Source of the DNA: Paraurantiacibacter namhicola
Lineage (GTDB): Bacteria > Pseudomonadota > Alphaproteobacteria > Sphingomonadales > Sphingomonadaceae
Length of the DNA stretch: 64,000 bases
Direction of reading: 5' to 3'
Assembly: GCF_001687545.1 (NCBI RefSeq)
Contig: NZ_CP016545.1
Location: forward strand, 1,535,001 to 1,599,000
Position numbers and translations under genes: made by a program. A model generated the notes under the pieces. It did not search any database, was not told the DNA's origin, and saw only the letters and a program-made list of their open reading frames with translations. Positions 33,829 through 42,557 of this stretch are shown piece after piece (the first letter of the stretch is position 1; every line of letters begins with the position of its first letter).

Positions 33829-34650
33829 ATGCCTGCACTTTCCGGCATCATTCGCGTCATGGAAAAGGCTGCCCGCAAGGCGGGCGGCAAGCTGCGCCGT
33901 GACTTTGGCGAGATCGAGCACTTGCAGGTCAGCCGCAAGGGGCCGAGCGATTTCGTGTCCAAGGCCGATCGCCAGGCCGAGCGTGCCCTGTGGGACGAGC
34001 TGACCGCAGCGCGGCCCGGCTACGGCTTCGAGCTGGAAGAAGGCGGCACGATCGAGGGCGAGGAAGGCAAGCCGCGCTTCATCATCGATCCGCTGGATGG
34101 CACGTCCAACTTCCTGCACGGCATCCCGCACTTCGCGATCAGTATCGCGGTGCAGGAACCCAAGCTGGACGGCTCCGGCTGGGGCGATGTCACCGCCGCC
34201 CTGATTTACCAACCGATCACGGACGAGACCTTCTGGGCGGAGAAGACACGCGGTGCATGGCTGCATGATGGCCGCCTGCGCGTGTCCGGTCGCCGGACCA
34301 TGTCCGAGGCGCTGATTGCCACTGGTATGCCGTTCCAGGGCCACGGCGATTTTGCCGAATGGTCCAAGATATTCGCCGCACTCGGCCCGCAGATCGCGGG
34401 CGTGCGCCGTTTCGGCAGCGCTGCACTCGACCTCGCATGGGTTGCAGCAGGCCGGTATGACGGTTTCTGGGAAAGTGGCCTCAACCCCTGGGATACGGCA
34501 GCCGGTTGCCTGCTGGTGCGCGAAGCGGGCGGTTTTGTGTCCGATTACCGCGGCCGCAGCCCGGAAATCTGCGCCGAACAGGTCATCGCCGGTAACGACC
34601 CGCTGCATTCGCGTCTGCACAAGGCGATCGCGACGGCACTCAAGAACTGA
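33829..34650 (+). CDS. suhB: Inositol monophosphatase family protein
   Basis: A 273-aa Mg2+-dependent phosphatase. Metal-binding motifs are FELEEGG (near 69), IIDPLDGTSNFLHG (near 87-100) and NPWDTAAG (near 220). It probably hydrolyses inositol-1-phosphate or a similar phosphomonoester; SuhB homologues also act in rRNA transcription. The ATG at 33829 gives the family N-terminus. It is 7 bases from efp and is followed by tRNA-Leu. Confidence 0.92.
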   Translation: MPALSGIIRVMEKAARKAGGKLRRDFGEIEHLQVSRKGPSDFVSKADRQAERALWDELTAARPGYGFELEEGGTIEGEEGKPRFIIDPLDGTSNFLHGIPHFAISIAVQEPKLDGSGWGDVTAALIYQPITDETFWAEKTRGAWLHDGRLRVSGRRTMSEALIATGMPFQGHGDFAEWSKIFAALGPQIAGVRRFGSAALDLAWVAAGRYDGFWESGLNPWDTAAGCLLVREAGGFVSDYRGRSPEICAEQVIAGNDPLHSRLHKAIATALKN

Positions 34651-34708
34651 CGGTTACGCCTCCCTTGAAGAGGCTGGCGCGCTCGGCTAGGCGCGCCTTC
34701 GTGGTCCT

Positions 34709-34793
34709 GCCTCCGTGGCGGAATTGGTAGACGCGCTCGACTCAAAATCGAGTTTCTTACGAAGTGCCGGTTCGAGTCCGGCCGGGGGTACCA
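34709..34793 (+). tRNA. tRNA-Leu (anticodon CAA)
   Basis: 85 bases with encoded CCA at 34791-34793. The acceptor stem GCCTCCG pairs with CGGGGGT (one G-T pair), the D-arm starts TGGCGGAATTGGTAGACGCG, the anticodon loop CTCAAAA gives CAA, a variable arm TTTCTTACGAAG is present as expected for class II, and the T-loop is GGTTCGAGTCC. Confidence 0.95.
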
Positions 34794-34876
34794 CGAAATG
34801 ATGCCGGGCAGTGCCGACGCTTGCCCCTTGGCATTAACTCTTGTTTTCCAATCCTGCGTCTGGAAACGAGGGCTTC

Positions 34877-36712
34877 ATGCCGCTTGACGCCCCTTCCTAT
34901 CACGCGATTGCAGCCATGGTGATTACGGTCGCCATGTTCATCGGCTTCGTTCGCGGTCGGCTTTCGGTCGAGATTGTCTCGCTGCTGACCATCGCGGTCA
35001 TCGGGGTGGGCCTGTATTTCTTCCCGCTGGAAGGCACGCAGCCGACCGACGGCCTGGTGCTGGCGTTTGCCGGCTTCGGACACCCTGCGCTTATAACCAT
35101 CTGCGCACTGATGATTCTGGGCCGCGGCCTTGTGGTGACGGGCGCTCTGGAGCCCGCCGCGCGGGCACTGGAAATGGTCTGGAAGTGGAATTTGCAGGCG
35201 GGCATGCTGTTCTCGCTGGTGCTGGCCATGGGACTTTCCATGGTCGTGAACGATACGCCCGTGCTGGTTCTTTTGATGCCGATCTTCGTGGCACTGGCCC
35301 AGCGCGGCGCGATGCCGGCATCCAAGACGCTGATCCCGCTGAACGCAGCGGTCCTGATCGGCGGCATGGCGACTACAATCGGCACGTCGACCAACCTGCT
35401 GGTCGTCGCCATCGCGGTTGATCTGGGCCTGCCGCAGATGTCGGTCTTCCATTACACGCATATCGTCCTGATCGCGGCTCTGGTTGCACTGCCTTACATG
35501 TGGCTGGTGATGCCGCGCCTCCTGCCGGACAATACGCCAGAGCAGACCGGTGCAATGCGGCGCTTCTACAGCTATTTGCGCGTCAATCCGCAAAGCGAAC
35601 TGGACGGCCTGAGGCTGGACGAGGTTGCGAGCAAGCTGCCGGATGATTTCCGTTTCGAGGGCAAGCCGGCCGATGCATTGGACGCGGGCAGTCGCCATCT
35701 CGTCTCCGGCACGCACGAAGGGCTGGAGGGCGCGATCCGCGTACTGCGAGGGCAGGTGGCCCCGGCATGGGTGATTGACCAGATCTCCGACCGATCGAAG
35801 GCCCGGGGCGAAGATATCCAGGCGGTCGAAATGGTCGTGACCGCCGACAGCCGCATCATCGGGCGTACGCTGGCAACATCGGGTATCGCCGATCTCTACG
35901 GCGTCGCGGTGCTGGGTGTGCACAAACCCAAGCGCCTGCTGGCCGATGACGAGACGGTGTTCCGCAACGACATCCGTATCGCGGAAGGCGACGTGCTGCT
36001 GGTGATGGGCATTGCCGAGGAGCTGGAAAACTTCGCATCGGGTGACAGCCTGCTGCAGTTGGAAGGCGGGCAGGAAATGCCGCGCCGGTCCAAGGCTCTG
36101 CTGGCGGGCGCAATCATGGCCGGTTCGGTCGCGCTGGCATCGGTCGGCCTGCCTTTCATCGGCTCCGAAGGGTTTTACCTGCTGAAGGTGCCGATTGCGA
36201 TTTCGGCGCTGGCGGGCGCCATCATCATGTTCGTGACGGGCTGCGTGAAGTTCGACCGCGTCGGACGCGCCTTGTCCGGCAAGGTCATCGTGCTGGTGGC
36301 CGCCAGTATAGCCATCGGGCGTATCGTGCTGGAAAGCGGGGCTGCGGCGTGGCTGGGCGAAGGCTTGTCGTTGGGGCTGCAATACCTGCCAGCCGCAGGT
36401 GTGTTGGCCGCCATCATGCTGTTCGTAACGGTGCTGACGAATTTCGCGTCCAACGCGACGGCAGCCACTGTCGGGACGCCGATTGCCTTTGCGATCGCCG
36501 TAGAGCTGGGCCTGCCTCCGGAACCGCTGGTCCTGGCCGTCCTGTTCGGCTGTAATCTGTGTTACGCGACCCCGATTGCCTACCAGACGAACATGCTGAT
36601 CATGGCCGAGGGGAATTACCGCTTCGGGGATTATGTCAGGACGGGTGTCCCGCTCGTGCTGCTGATGGTGGCCACGCTGTCCACGCTGCTGGCCATCGCT
36701 TACGGGATGTAA
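34877..36712 (+). CDS. SLC13-family (DASS) transporter with central TrkA-C domains
   Basis: A 611-aa inner-membrane transporter. About five N-terminal helices (10-220) and about five C-terminal helices (390-611) flank a cytosolic region (about 225-395) containing two RCK/TrkA-C-like domains (GRTLATSGIADLYGVAV and EGDVLLVMG). The motif NDTPVLVLLMP (near 135) and TTIGTSTNLL (near 168), with the second-half NFASNATAATVGTP, are the substrate/sodium-site SNT-like loops. Substrate may be sulfate, dicarboxylate or similar. The ATG at 34877 is preceded by GAGGG. Confidence 0.88.
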   Translation: MPLDAPSYHAIAAMVITVAMFIGFVRGRLSVEIVSLLTIAVIGVGLYFFPLEGTQPTDGLVLAFAGFGHPALITICALMILGRGLVVTGALEPAARALEMVWKWNLQAGMLFSLVLAMGLSMVVNDTPVLVLLMPIFVALAQRGAMPASKTLIPLNAAVLIGGMATTIGTSTNLLVVAIAVDLGLPQMSVFHYTHIVLIAALVALPYMWLVMPRLLPDNTPEQTGAMRRFYSYLRVNPQSELDGLRLDEVASKLPDDFRFEGKPADALDAGSRHLVSGTHEGLEGAIRVLRGQVAPAWVIDQISDRSKARGEDIQAVEMVVTADSRIIGRTLATSGIADLYGVAVLGVHKPKRLLADDETVFRNDIRIAEGDVLLVMGIAEELENFASGDSLLQLEGGQEMPRRSKALLAGAIMAGSVALASVGLPFIGSEGFYLLKVPIAISALAGAIIMFVTGCVKFDRVGRALSGKVIVLVAASIAIGRIVLESGAAAWLGEGLSLGLQYLPAAGVLAAIMLFVTVLTNFASNATAATVGTPIAFAIAVELGLPPEPLVLAVLFGCNLCYATPIAYQTNMLIMAEGNYRFGDYVRTGVPLVLLMVATLSTLLAIAYGM

Positions 36713-36742
36713 CGGCGCGCTGGCAGCTGCGCGCCTCGCCAA

Positions 36743-37150
36743 TCAGCTCCCGCTTCGCCTCTTGCTGTCGCGCTCCAGCCGCTCGCTGATGGCGTTCTGC
36801 TCCGCACGGGTCTTGCCTTGCAATTCCGGAACGATCGCCATTCCGCCAGCCTGGTCGCCGCGGAACAAGTGCCGCCCCGAAGCGGCAGAGACGGCCGTAG
36901 GCTGCGTGGAGGCCGGCCCCTCGGTGCCCCAGCCGCCAGACGCAACCGGCTCGGCCGGGGGGACCGGCTCGCTCCTGGCCTGCTCTTGCTGGAGCTCGGC
37001 CGGCTCGGCCTTGGCAAGCTGCACGCCTTCCTCGGCTTCGCTGTTCGCACCATCGGCAAACATGACGAGGACGAATGTCGCGACAAGCGTGACGACGGCA
37101 AAATGCCGGTACATCTTGAAATTGATTGCCTGTGTGCGCGCCTTGGCCAT
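36743..37150 (-). CDS. Hypothetical single-pass membrane protein
   Basis: A 135-aa protein with one transmembrane helix (about 16-35, AVVTLVATFVLVMF) and an extracytoplasmic tail rich in Glu, Ala and Pro. The C-terminal region has a charged end (LERDSKRRSGS). ATG 37150 is used. It converges on the SLC13 gene with 30 bases between. No domain recognised. Confidence 0.62.
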   Translation of the reverse strand: MAKARTQAINFKMYRHFAVVTLVATFVLVMFADGANSEAEEGVQLAKAEPAELQQEQARSEPVPPAEPVASGGWGTEGPASTQPTAVSAASGRHLFRGDQAGGMAIVPELQGKTRAEQNAISERLERDSKRRSGS

Positions 37151-37272
37151 GCCCGGCCCATAGCGGACAATTCTTGGCGTCCGCCTGCGCAATAGGGTTA
37201 ATTCCCGCTAACCAGCGTTTCGGGAACATCGCCGTTGTTGGACGATTTCGTCAATATCCTGAGGAGGGACCT

Positions 37273-37554
37273 ATGACCGAAGAACGCATTACCGAGACCC
37301 GCAGCGAAGACGGCACCACGCACACCACGCGCACGGTCGTCCATGACGAAGGCAAATCGGGCGGAGGCGGCAAGATGGTGCTGCTGTTCGTCCTGGTAAT
37401 TGCCGCCATCGCGGCCGTATTCATTTTCAGCCAGATGAGCGGCGCCGAAGTCGCCAAGGACAACGCTGTGGCCGAAGCGGCGAGCGACGTGGGCGAGGCG
37501 GCAGGCCAGGTTGGCGATGCCGCGCAGGACGCTGCGGATGCCGTGACCGAGTAA
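37273..37554 (+). CDS. Small single-pass membrane protein with Ala-rich tail
   Basis: A 93-aa protein: a charged N-terminus (MTEERITETRSEDGTTHTTR), one hydrophobic helix (about 36-53, VLLFVLVIAAIAAVFIF), and an Ala/Asp-rich C-terminus that looks like an amphipathic helix with 7-residue periodicity. GAGGAGGG at 37261-37268 is a strong ribosome-binding site. A terminator follows. Function unknown. Confidence 0.72.
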   Translation: MTEERITETRSEDGTTHTTRTVVHDEGKSGGGGKMVLLFVLVIAAIAAVFIFSQMSGAEVAKDNAVAEAASDVGEAAGQVGDAAQDAADAVTE

Positions 37555-37578
37555 CACTCGCTTTACCAAGATTTCGAG

Positions 37579-37615
37579 AGCCGGGGAGCGCGGGAAACTG
37601 CGCTTTCCGGCTTTT
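37579..37615 (+). terminator. Rho-independent terminator of the small membrane-protein gene
   Basis: AGCCGG (37579-37584) pairs with CCGGCT (37607-37612); the inner arms AGCGC and GCGCT extend the stem, and TTTT follows. It lies 25 bases after the stop codon of the 93-aa gene. Confidence 0.75.
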
Positions 37616-37696
37616 CGTTGTAAAGTTTACCGACATTTCACCTCTGCCGGTTAGGTCCGCCCTGAACTTGGGGCATTTGCAGGACCGGCCGGAGCG

Positions 37697-39082
37697 ATGA
37701 TCAGGCTTTTCAAACATTACATCCCGCACGCCGTGCTGCTGCTGGGGCTGGTGGATTTCCTCCTGCTCCTGCTGGCGAACGACCTTGCGTGGACGATCCG
37801 CGCTTCGCAGATCGACATGGAGCCGGGGAAGCTGACGGATCGCGGCCTGTCGCTGGTTGGCTTTGCCGTGGTCGTCCACCTCGCGCTGATCGCGGTGGGG
37901 GTCTACGGCGCAGAAGCCCTGCGCTCCATCCGCTATACCGCCGCGCGGCTGCTCGTTGGTGTCAGCCTGGCGGTCCTTGCGCTTGCCTTCATCGATTTCC
38001 TGCTGCCGGGCAGCACGTTCTGGCGCTCCACGCTGTTCTACGCGATGGGCCTCGCGATTGCGCTGCTGCTGGCGAACCGCCTGCTGGTGGGCAGCCTGCT
38101 GGGCACGTCCGCCTTCCGTCGCCGCGTGCTGGTCCTGGGGGCAGGGCCGCGCGCAGAGCGGCTCCGCAAGCTGGCGAAGAAGCCGGAAAGCGGCTTCGCG
38201 CTGGTCGGTTTCGTGAAGATGAGCGAGGCCGGCGATGCCGTGCCGGACGCCATCGCCCGCGACGCCATCGAAGACCTCTCTGCGCACGTGCAGAACCTGG
38301 GCGCAACCGAAGTCGTGCTGGCGCTGGAAGAGCGCCGCAATGCCTTGCCGCTGAAGGACCTGCTGCGGGTGAAGACCGCAGGCGTCCATGTGAACGACTT
38401 CTCCAGCTTCCTTGAGCGTGAGACCGGGCGCGTGGACCTCGACACGCTTAACCCCAGCTGGCTGATCTTTTCGGATGGGTTTTCCTCCGCGCGCATGATC
38501 TCCAGCGCGGCAAAGCGCCTGTTCGACATTGTCGCCAGCGGCCTGCTGCTCGCCATCACCTTCCCGCTGATCGCGCTGTTTGCCATATTGGTGAAGCTGG
38601 ACAGCAAGGGGCCGGCCTTCTTCCGCCAGAAGCGCGTAGGGCTCTACGGAGAGCCGTTCGAGGTCATCAAGCTTCGCTCCATGCGCACCGATGCGGAGAA
38701 GGACGGAGCCAAATGGGCCGAGAAGGACGATCCGCGCATCACACGGCTCGGCCAGTTCATCCGCAAGGTGCGGATCGACGAGCTGCCGCAGACCTGGAGC
38801 GTGCTCAAGGGCAGCATGAGCTTCGTCGGCCCGCGTCCCGAGGTTCCGCAATTCGTGACCGACCTGGAAGACAAGCTGCCCTATTATGCAGAGCGGCACA
38901 TGGTGAAGCCCGGCATCACCGGGTGGGCGCAGATCAATTATCCCTATGGCGCCAGCATCGAGGATGCACGGCACAAGCTGGAATACGATCTGTATTACGC
39001 CAAGAATTACACGCCCTTCCTTGACCTGCTGATCCTGCTGCAGACGGCCCGCGTCATCCTGTGGCCGGAAGGTGCGCGGTGA
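37697..39082 (+). CDS. EpsB-type polyprenyl-phosphate sugar transferase (PEP-CTERM/XrtA-associated family)
   Basis: A 461-aa membrane initiating glycosyltransferase that loads the first sugar-phosphate onto undecaprenyl phosphate. Four N-terminal helices (about 10-130) precede a Rossmann-like domain (about 135-250, RVLVLGAGPRAERLRKLA), a fifth helix (about 280-305), and the catalytic bacterial-sugar-transferase domain (310-461) with KLRSMRTDAE, RVDELPQ-like RIDELPQTWSVLKG, and SFVGPRPEVP. The C-terminus matches the exosortase/PEP-CTERM-associated subfamily. It overlaps prsK by 4 bases (GTGA). Confidence 0.88.
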   Translation: MIRLFKHYIPHAVLLLGLVDFLLLLLANDLAWTIRASQIDMEPGKLTDRGLSLVGFAVVVHLALIAVGVYGAEALRSIRYTAARLLVGVSLAVLALAFIDFLLPGSTFWRSTLFYAMGLAIALLLANRLLVGSLLGTSAFRRRVLVLGAGPRAERLRKLAKKPESGFALVGFVKMSEAGDAVPDAIARDAIEDLSAHVQNLGATEVVLALEERRNALPLKDLLRVKTAGVHVNDFSSFLERETGRVDLDTLNPSWLIFSDGFSSARMISSAAKRLFDIVASGLLLAITFPLIALFAILVKLDSKGPAFFRQKRVGLYGEPFEVIKLRSMRTDAEKDGAKWAEKDDPRITRLGQFIRKVRIDELPQTWSVLKGSMSFVGPRPEVPQFVTDLEDKLPYYAERHMVKPGITGWAQINYPYGASIEDARHKLEYDLYYAKNYTPFLDLLILLQTARVILWPEGAR

Positions 39083-41193
39083 CCAGTACGATCATCTCCG
39101 GGCCTGCGGCATCCGGCCTGCTGCTGTCCGCCATCGCCACGCTGATGCTGGCGGCGGCCCTGTTCGCACGCCGTGAAGATGCAGGGACCGCGCGCGTGGC
39201 AATCGCCGTGGCGCTTTCGAGCACGGCGGTCTGGGCGCTGGCGACGGCTTCTGTCGGGCGCGGCGTCATCTCCGAGCTGTTGTTCAGCGCGGCCCATCTC
39301 GCGTGGTTGTGGGCCACCTACCGGCTGTTTGCGCGCGATGGCCGCCACCAGAGCCTGGGTCCGATACGCCCGGTCGTTGCCGCAGTCGCGCTGGTAGGCC
39401 TGCTGCAGTTCGCGCTGGTCGTGGTGCAGTATGGCCAGGTCGACCCCGAGGCTGCGTGGCTGGTGGCCAGCATCCTTGCCGTTTTCCGCATCCTCTTCAG
39501 CGTGGGCGCGTTGGTGCTGGTGCACAATCTGTATGTCGGCGCCTCGCAGCAGGCGCGGCGCGAGCTGGTATGGCCGGCCTCCGCGCTGGCAGCCATGTGG
39601 CTGTTCGACCTGAACCTGTTCACGGTAGCCTATCTCTCCTCCAGCGAACCAGAGACGCTGCTGGCTTTCCGCGGTGCCGTGCCGCTGGCGATGGTCGCAA
39701 TGCTGGTGATCGGCCTGGGCCGCCCGCGCAGCGAGCAGGGCTTCCGCCCATCGCGCGCCTTTGCCTTCCAGTCGCTTTCACTGCTGGTGATCGGCCTGTA
39801 TTTCCTCTTCATGCTGCTGGCCTATCGCAGCCTGTCCTATCTCGATGGGGATGTGGGCCGCCTTGCCCAGTTTGCCTTCCTGGCGGCTGCCAGTGCCCTT
39901 GCGCTGGTGTTGCTTCCCTCGCGCAGGATCCGGGCATGGATGCGCGTCACACTGGCGAAGAACCTTTTCAAGCACCGCTACGATTACCGCGAGGAGTGGC
40001 TGCGCTTTACCCGCACGATCGGGCGCGCGGGGCCGGGCGCAGCACCTTTGCAGGAGCGCGTCGTGCAGGCCGTGGCTGATATTGCGGACAGTCCCGCAGG
40101 GTTGCTGCTCGCCCCTTCCGAGGATGGCGGGCTGGAGCTTGCCGCACAGTGGCAGTGGGGCGGGCTTCAGGTTCCCGCGCAGGCCATGGGCGCGGAAGGC
40201 GCGGCATTCTACACCGAGACGCAGTTCATCCTGGACCTGTTCGCATGGCGCGATGGCAATACCGATGGGATGCCCGCAGCGGCTGTCCCGAAGTGGCTGG
40301 AGGATGAGCCGAAGGCATGGATCGTCGTGCCCCTGCTGCACCACGGACGTCTTCACGGACTCGTGGTGCTCGCGCGGCCGCACCATTCGCGCAGCCTGGA
40401 CTGGGAAGATTTCGACCTGCTCCGCGTGATCGGGCCGCAGCTTGCCAGTTACCTGGCGGAGGATGCCAGCCAGGACGCGCTGGGAGAGGCGCAGCGCTTC
40501 GACGAGTTCAATCGCCGCATCGCCTTCGTCATGCACGACATCAAGAACTTGGCGAGCCAGCTTTCGCTGCTGGCGAGCAATGCCGAAAAGCATGCCGACA
40601 ACCCGGCCTTCCGGGCTGACATGCTGGTTACGCTGCGCAATTCCTCCTCCAAGCTGGAGACGCTGCTTTCCCGCCTTGGGCGATATGGCAAGCCGGCAAA
40701 AGATGAACCGCCGGTTCCGACGGACATCGCCGCGCTCGCCCGGCAGCTGGCCGCGCGCCATCCGCAGTCCGCCCGGATCGAAGCCATTGCGCCCACACCG
40801 GTGCTTGCGATGGCGCGTGCCGAGGGACTGGAGCAGGCCCTGCTGCATCTGGTCCATAATGCGCTGGAGGCGAGCGAAGAAGCCGGCACGCCGGTCTTCC
40901 TGGAAGTGCGTACCGATGGCTTGCACGCCAGTGTGGACGTGGTCGATTCCGGCTGCGGGATGAGCCCCGATTTCCTGCGCCATCATCTTTTCAGGCCCTT
41001 TCATTCCACAAAGGATGGAGGCTTCGGCATCGGGGCGATGGAAGCGCGCGAGATCGTGCGGGCCATGGGCGGCAATCTGCATGTCGAGAGCCGCGAGGGG
41101 CTGGGTACGAAATTCGTCATTCGCTTCCCGCTGGCGGCTGCCACGCACCCATCCGACAAATCCCATTCCGACAATCAGAAGCGAGTAGCCTGA
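39079..41193 (+). CDS. prsK: PrsK-type PEP-CTERM system histidine kinase
   Basis: A 704-aa membrane sensor kinase. A series of about eight hydrophobic helices occupies 5-285, followed by a GAF-like domain (about 320-470), the H-box VMHDIKNLASQLSL with phospho-accepting His near 485, and the ATPase domain (about 560-690, NALEASEEAG and GFGIGAMEA). This architecture is the exosortase-linked PrsK. A GTG start at 39079 overlaps the upstream transferase stop. It overlaps prsR (TGATG), so sensor and regulator are made together. Confidence 0.88.
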   Translation: MTSTIISGPAASGLLLSAIATLMLAAALFARREDAGTARVAIAVALSSTAVWALATASVGRGVISELLFSAAHLAWLWATYRLFARDGRHQSLGPIRPVVAAVALVGLLQFALVVVQYGQVDPEAAWLVASILAVFRILFSVGALVLVHNLYVGASQQARRELVWPASALAAMWLFDLNLFTVAYLSSSEPETLLAFRGAVPLAMVAMLVIGLGRPRSEQGFRPSRAFAFQSLSLLVIGLYFLFMLLAYRSLSYLDGDVGRLAQFAFLAAASALALVLLPSRRIRAWMRVTLAKNLFKHRYDYREEWLRFTRTIGRAGPGAAPLQERVVQAVADIADSPAGLLLAPSEDGGLELAAQWQWGGLQVPAQAMGAEGAAFYTETQFILDLFAWRDGNTDGMPAAAVPKWLEDEPKAWIVVPLLHHGRLHGLVVLARPHHSRSLDWEDFDLLRVIGPQLASYLAEDASQDALGEAQRFDEFNRRIAFVMHDIKNLASQLSLLASNAEKHADNPAFRADMLVTLRNSSSKLETLLSRLGRYGKPAKDEPPVPTDIAALARQLAARHPQSARIEAIAPTPVLAMARAEGLEQALLHLVHNALEASEEAGTPVFLEVRTDGLHASVDVVDSGCGMSPDFLRHHLFRPFHSTKDGGFGIGAMEAREIVRAMGGNLHVESREGLGTKFVIRFPLAAATHPSDKSHSDNQKRVA

Positions 41194-42557
41194 TGGCCGA
41201 TAGCAAACCCAAACTGCTCGTCGTCGAGGATGACGAAGGCCTGCAGGCGCAGCTCAAATGGGCTTATGAGGACTTCGACGTCACCATCGCTGGAGACCGG
41301 GCTTCCGCCATCGCGGCGCTGCGCAGCGAGGAGCCCGCCGTCGTCACGCTGGACCTGGGCCTTCCGCCCGATCCCGACGGGACGAGCGAAGGCTTTGCCG
41401 TGTTGGACGAGATCATGGCCTTGAAGCCGGACACAAAGGTCATCGTCGCTTCCGGCCACGGCGCTCGCGACAGTGCGCTGAAAGCCATCGAGCGCGGCGC
41501 ATACGACTTCTACCAGAAGCCCGTGGATATCGAGCAGCTCGGCCTGATCGTGCGCCGGGCCTTCAACCTGCACCAGATTGAAAGTGAGAACCGCCGTCTT
41601 GCCGGAAAGGCGGGCGAGGGGAACACCGTGCTTGGCAGCATGATCACCGGGGCCCCCGAGATGGTGAAGGTGGCCCGCACCATCGAGCGCGTGGCCAATA
41701 CCACCGCATCGGTGATGCTGCTGGGCGCGAGCGGCACGGGCAAGGAACTTCTCGCCCGCGGCGTGCATGATTCCAGCGATCGCCGCTCGCGCAATTTCGT
41801 GGCCATCAACTGCGCGGCCATTCCGGAGAACCTGCTGGAAAGCGAGCTGTTCGGGCACGAAAAGGGCGCGTTCACCGGCGCGGTAAAGACGACAGAGGGC
41901 AAGATCGAACAGGCCGACGGCGGCACGCTGTTCCTTGACGAGGTCGGCGATATCCCGCTGCCGCTGCAGGTAAAACTGCTGCGCTTCCTGCAGGAACGCA
42001 CCATCGAGCGGATCGGCGGGCGCAAGCAGATTGCCGTCGACACGCGGATCGTGTGCGCCACGCACCAGGACCTGGAAGCCATGATCGGCGAGGGGACTTT
42101 CCGCGAAGACCTGTTCTACCGCCTTGCAGAAATCGTGGTGACGATCCCGACGCTGGCGGAGCGCCCGGGCGATGCAACGCTGCTGGCGAAGGCCTTTCTG
42201 AAGCGCTTTGCCGACGAGATGAACCCCGGCGTCCAGGGCTTCGCCGCCGATGCGCTAAGCGCGATCGATGGCTGGGCCTGGCCGGGCAATGTGCGCGAGC
42301 TGGAAAACCGCGTGAAGCGTGCGGTCATCATGGCTGATGGCAAGCTCGTGAGCGCCGAAGACCTCGACCTTACGCCGGAAGATGACGCCGAGGCGGACAC
42401 GCTCAATATCAAGAGCGCGCGCGAACAGGCCGACCGGCGGGTGATCCGCCATGCGCTGGCCCGGTCGGAAGGCAATATCTCGAACACGGCGCGCCTGCTA
42501 GGGATCAGCCGGCCGACCCTGTACGACCTCCTGAAGCAGTATGACCTCCAGGCGTAA
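41193..42557 (+). CDS. prsR: PrsR-type sigma-54-dependent response regulator
   Basis: A 454-aa NtrC-type activator. The receiver domain has phospho-acceptor D54 in VTLDLGLPP; an AAA+ domain follows with Walker A GASGTGKE near 178, the sigma-54-contacting GAFTGA near 226, and FLDEVGDI. A Fis-type HTH (NTARLLGISRPTLYDLLKQY) ends the protein. The GAFTGA motif means it should drive RpoN-dependent promoters, probably for exosortase-system genes elsewhere; none was found by eye here. The downstream TPR gene overlaps it by 17 bases. Confidence 0.92.
   Translation: MADSKPKLLVVEDDEGLQAQLKWAYEDFDVTIAGDRASAIAALRSEEPAVVTLDLGLPPDPDGTSEGFAVLDEIMALKPDTKVIVASGHGARDSALKAIERGAYDFYQKPVDIEQLGLIVRRAFNLHQIESENRRLAGKAGEGNTVLGSMITGAPEMVKVARTIERVANTTASVMLLGASGTGKELLARGVHDSSDRRSRNFVAINCAAIPENLLESELFGHEKGAFTGAVKTTEGKIEQADGGTLFLDEVGDIPLPLQVKLLRFLQERTIERIGGRKQIAVDTRIVCATHQDLEAMIGEGTFREDLFYRLAEIVVTIPTLAERPGDATLLAKAFLKRFADEMNPGVQGFAADALSAIDGWAWPGNVRELENRVKRAVIMADGKLVSAEDLDLTPEDDAEADTLNIKSAREQADRRVIRHALARSEGNISNTARLLGISRPTLYDLLKQYDLQA

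Noticed and set aside
37155-37272. Possible CtrA site (TTAA...CTAAC) upstream of the 93-aa gene
   Set aside because: The spacing and second half-site do not match TTAA-N7-TTAA.
37621-37696. Possible sigma-54 promoter before the EpsB-type transferase
   Set aside because: A GG and a GC are present but not separated by 10 bases; no clear -24/-12 pattern was found by eye.
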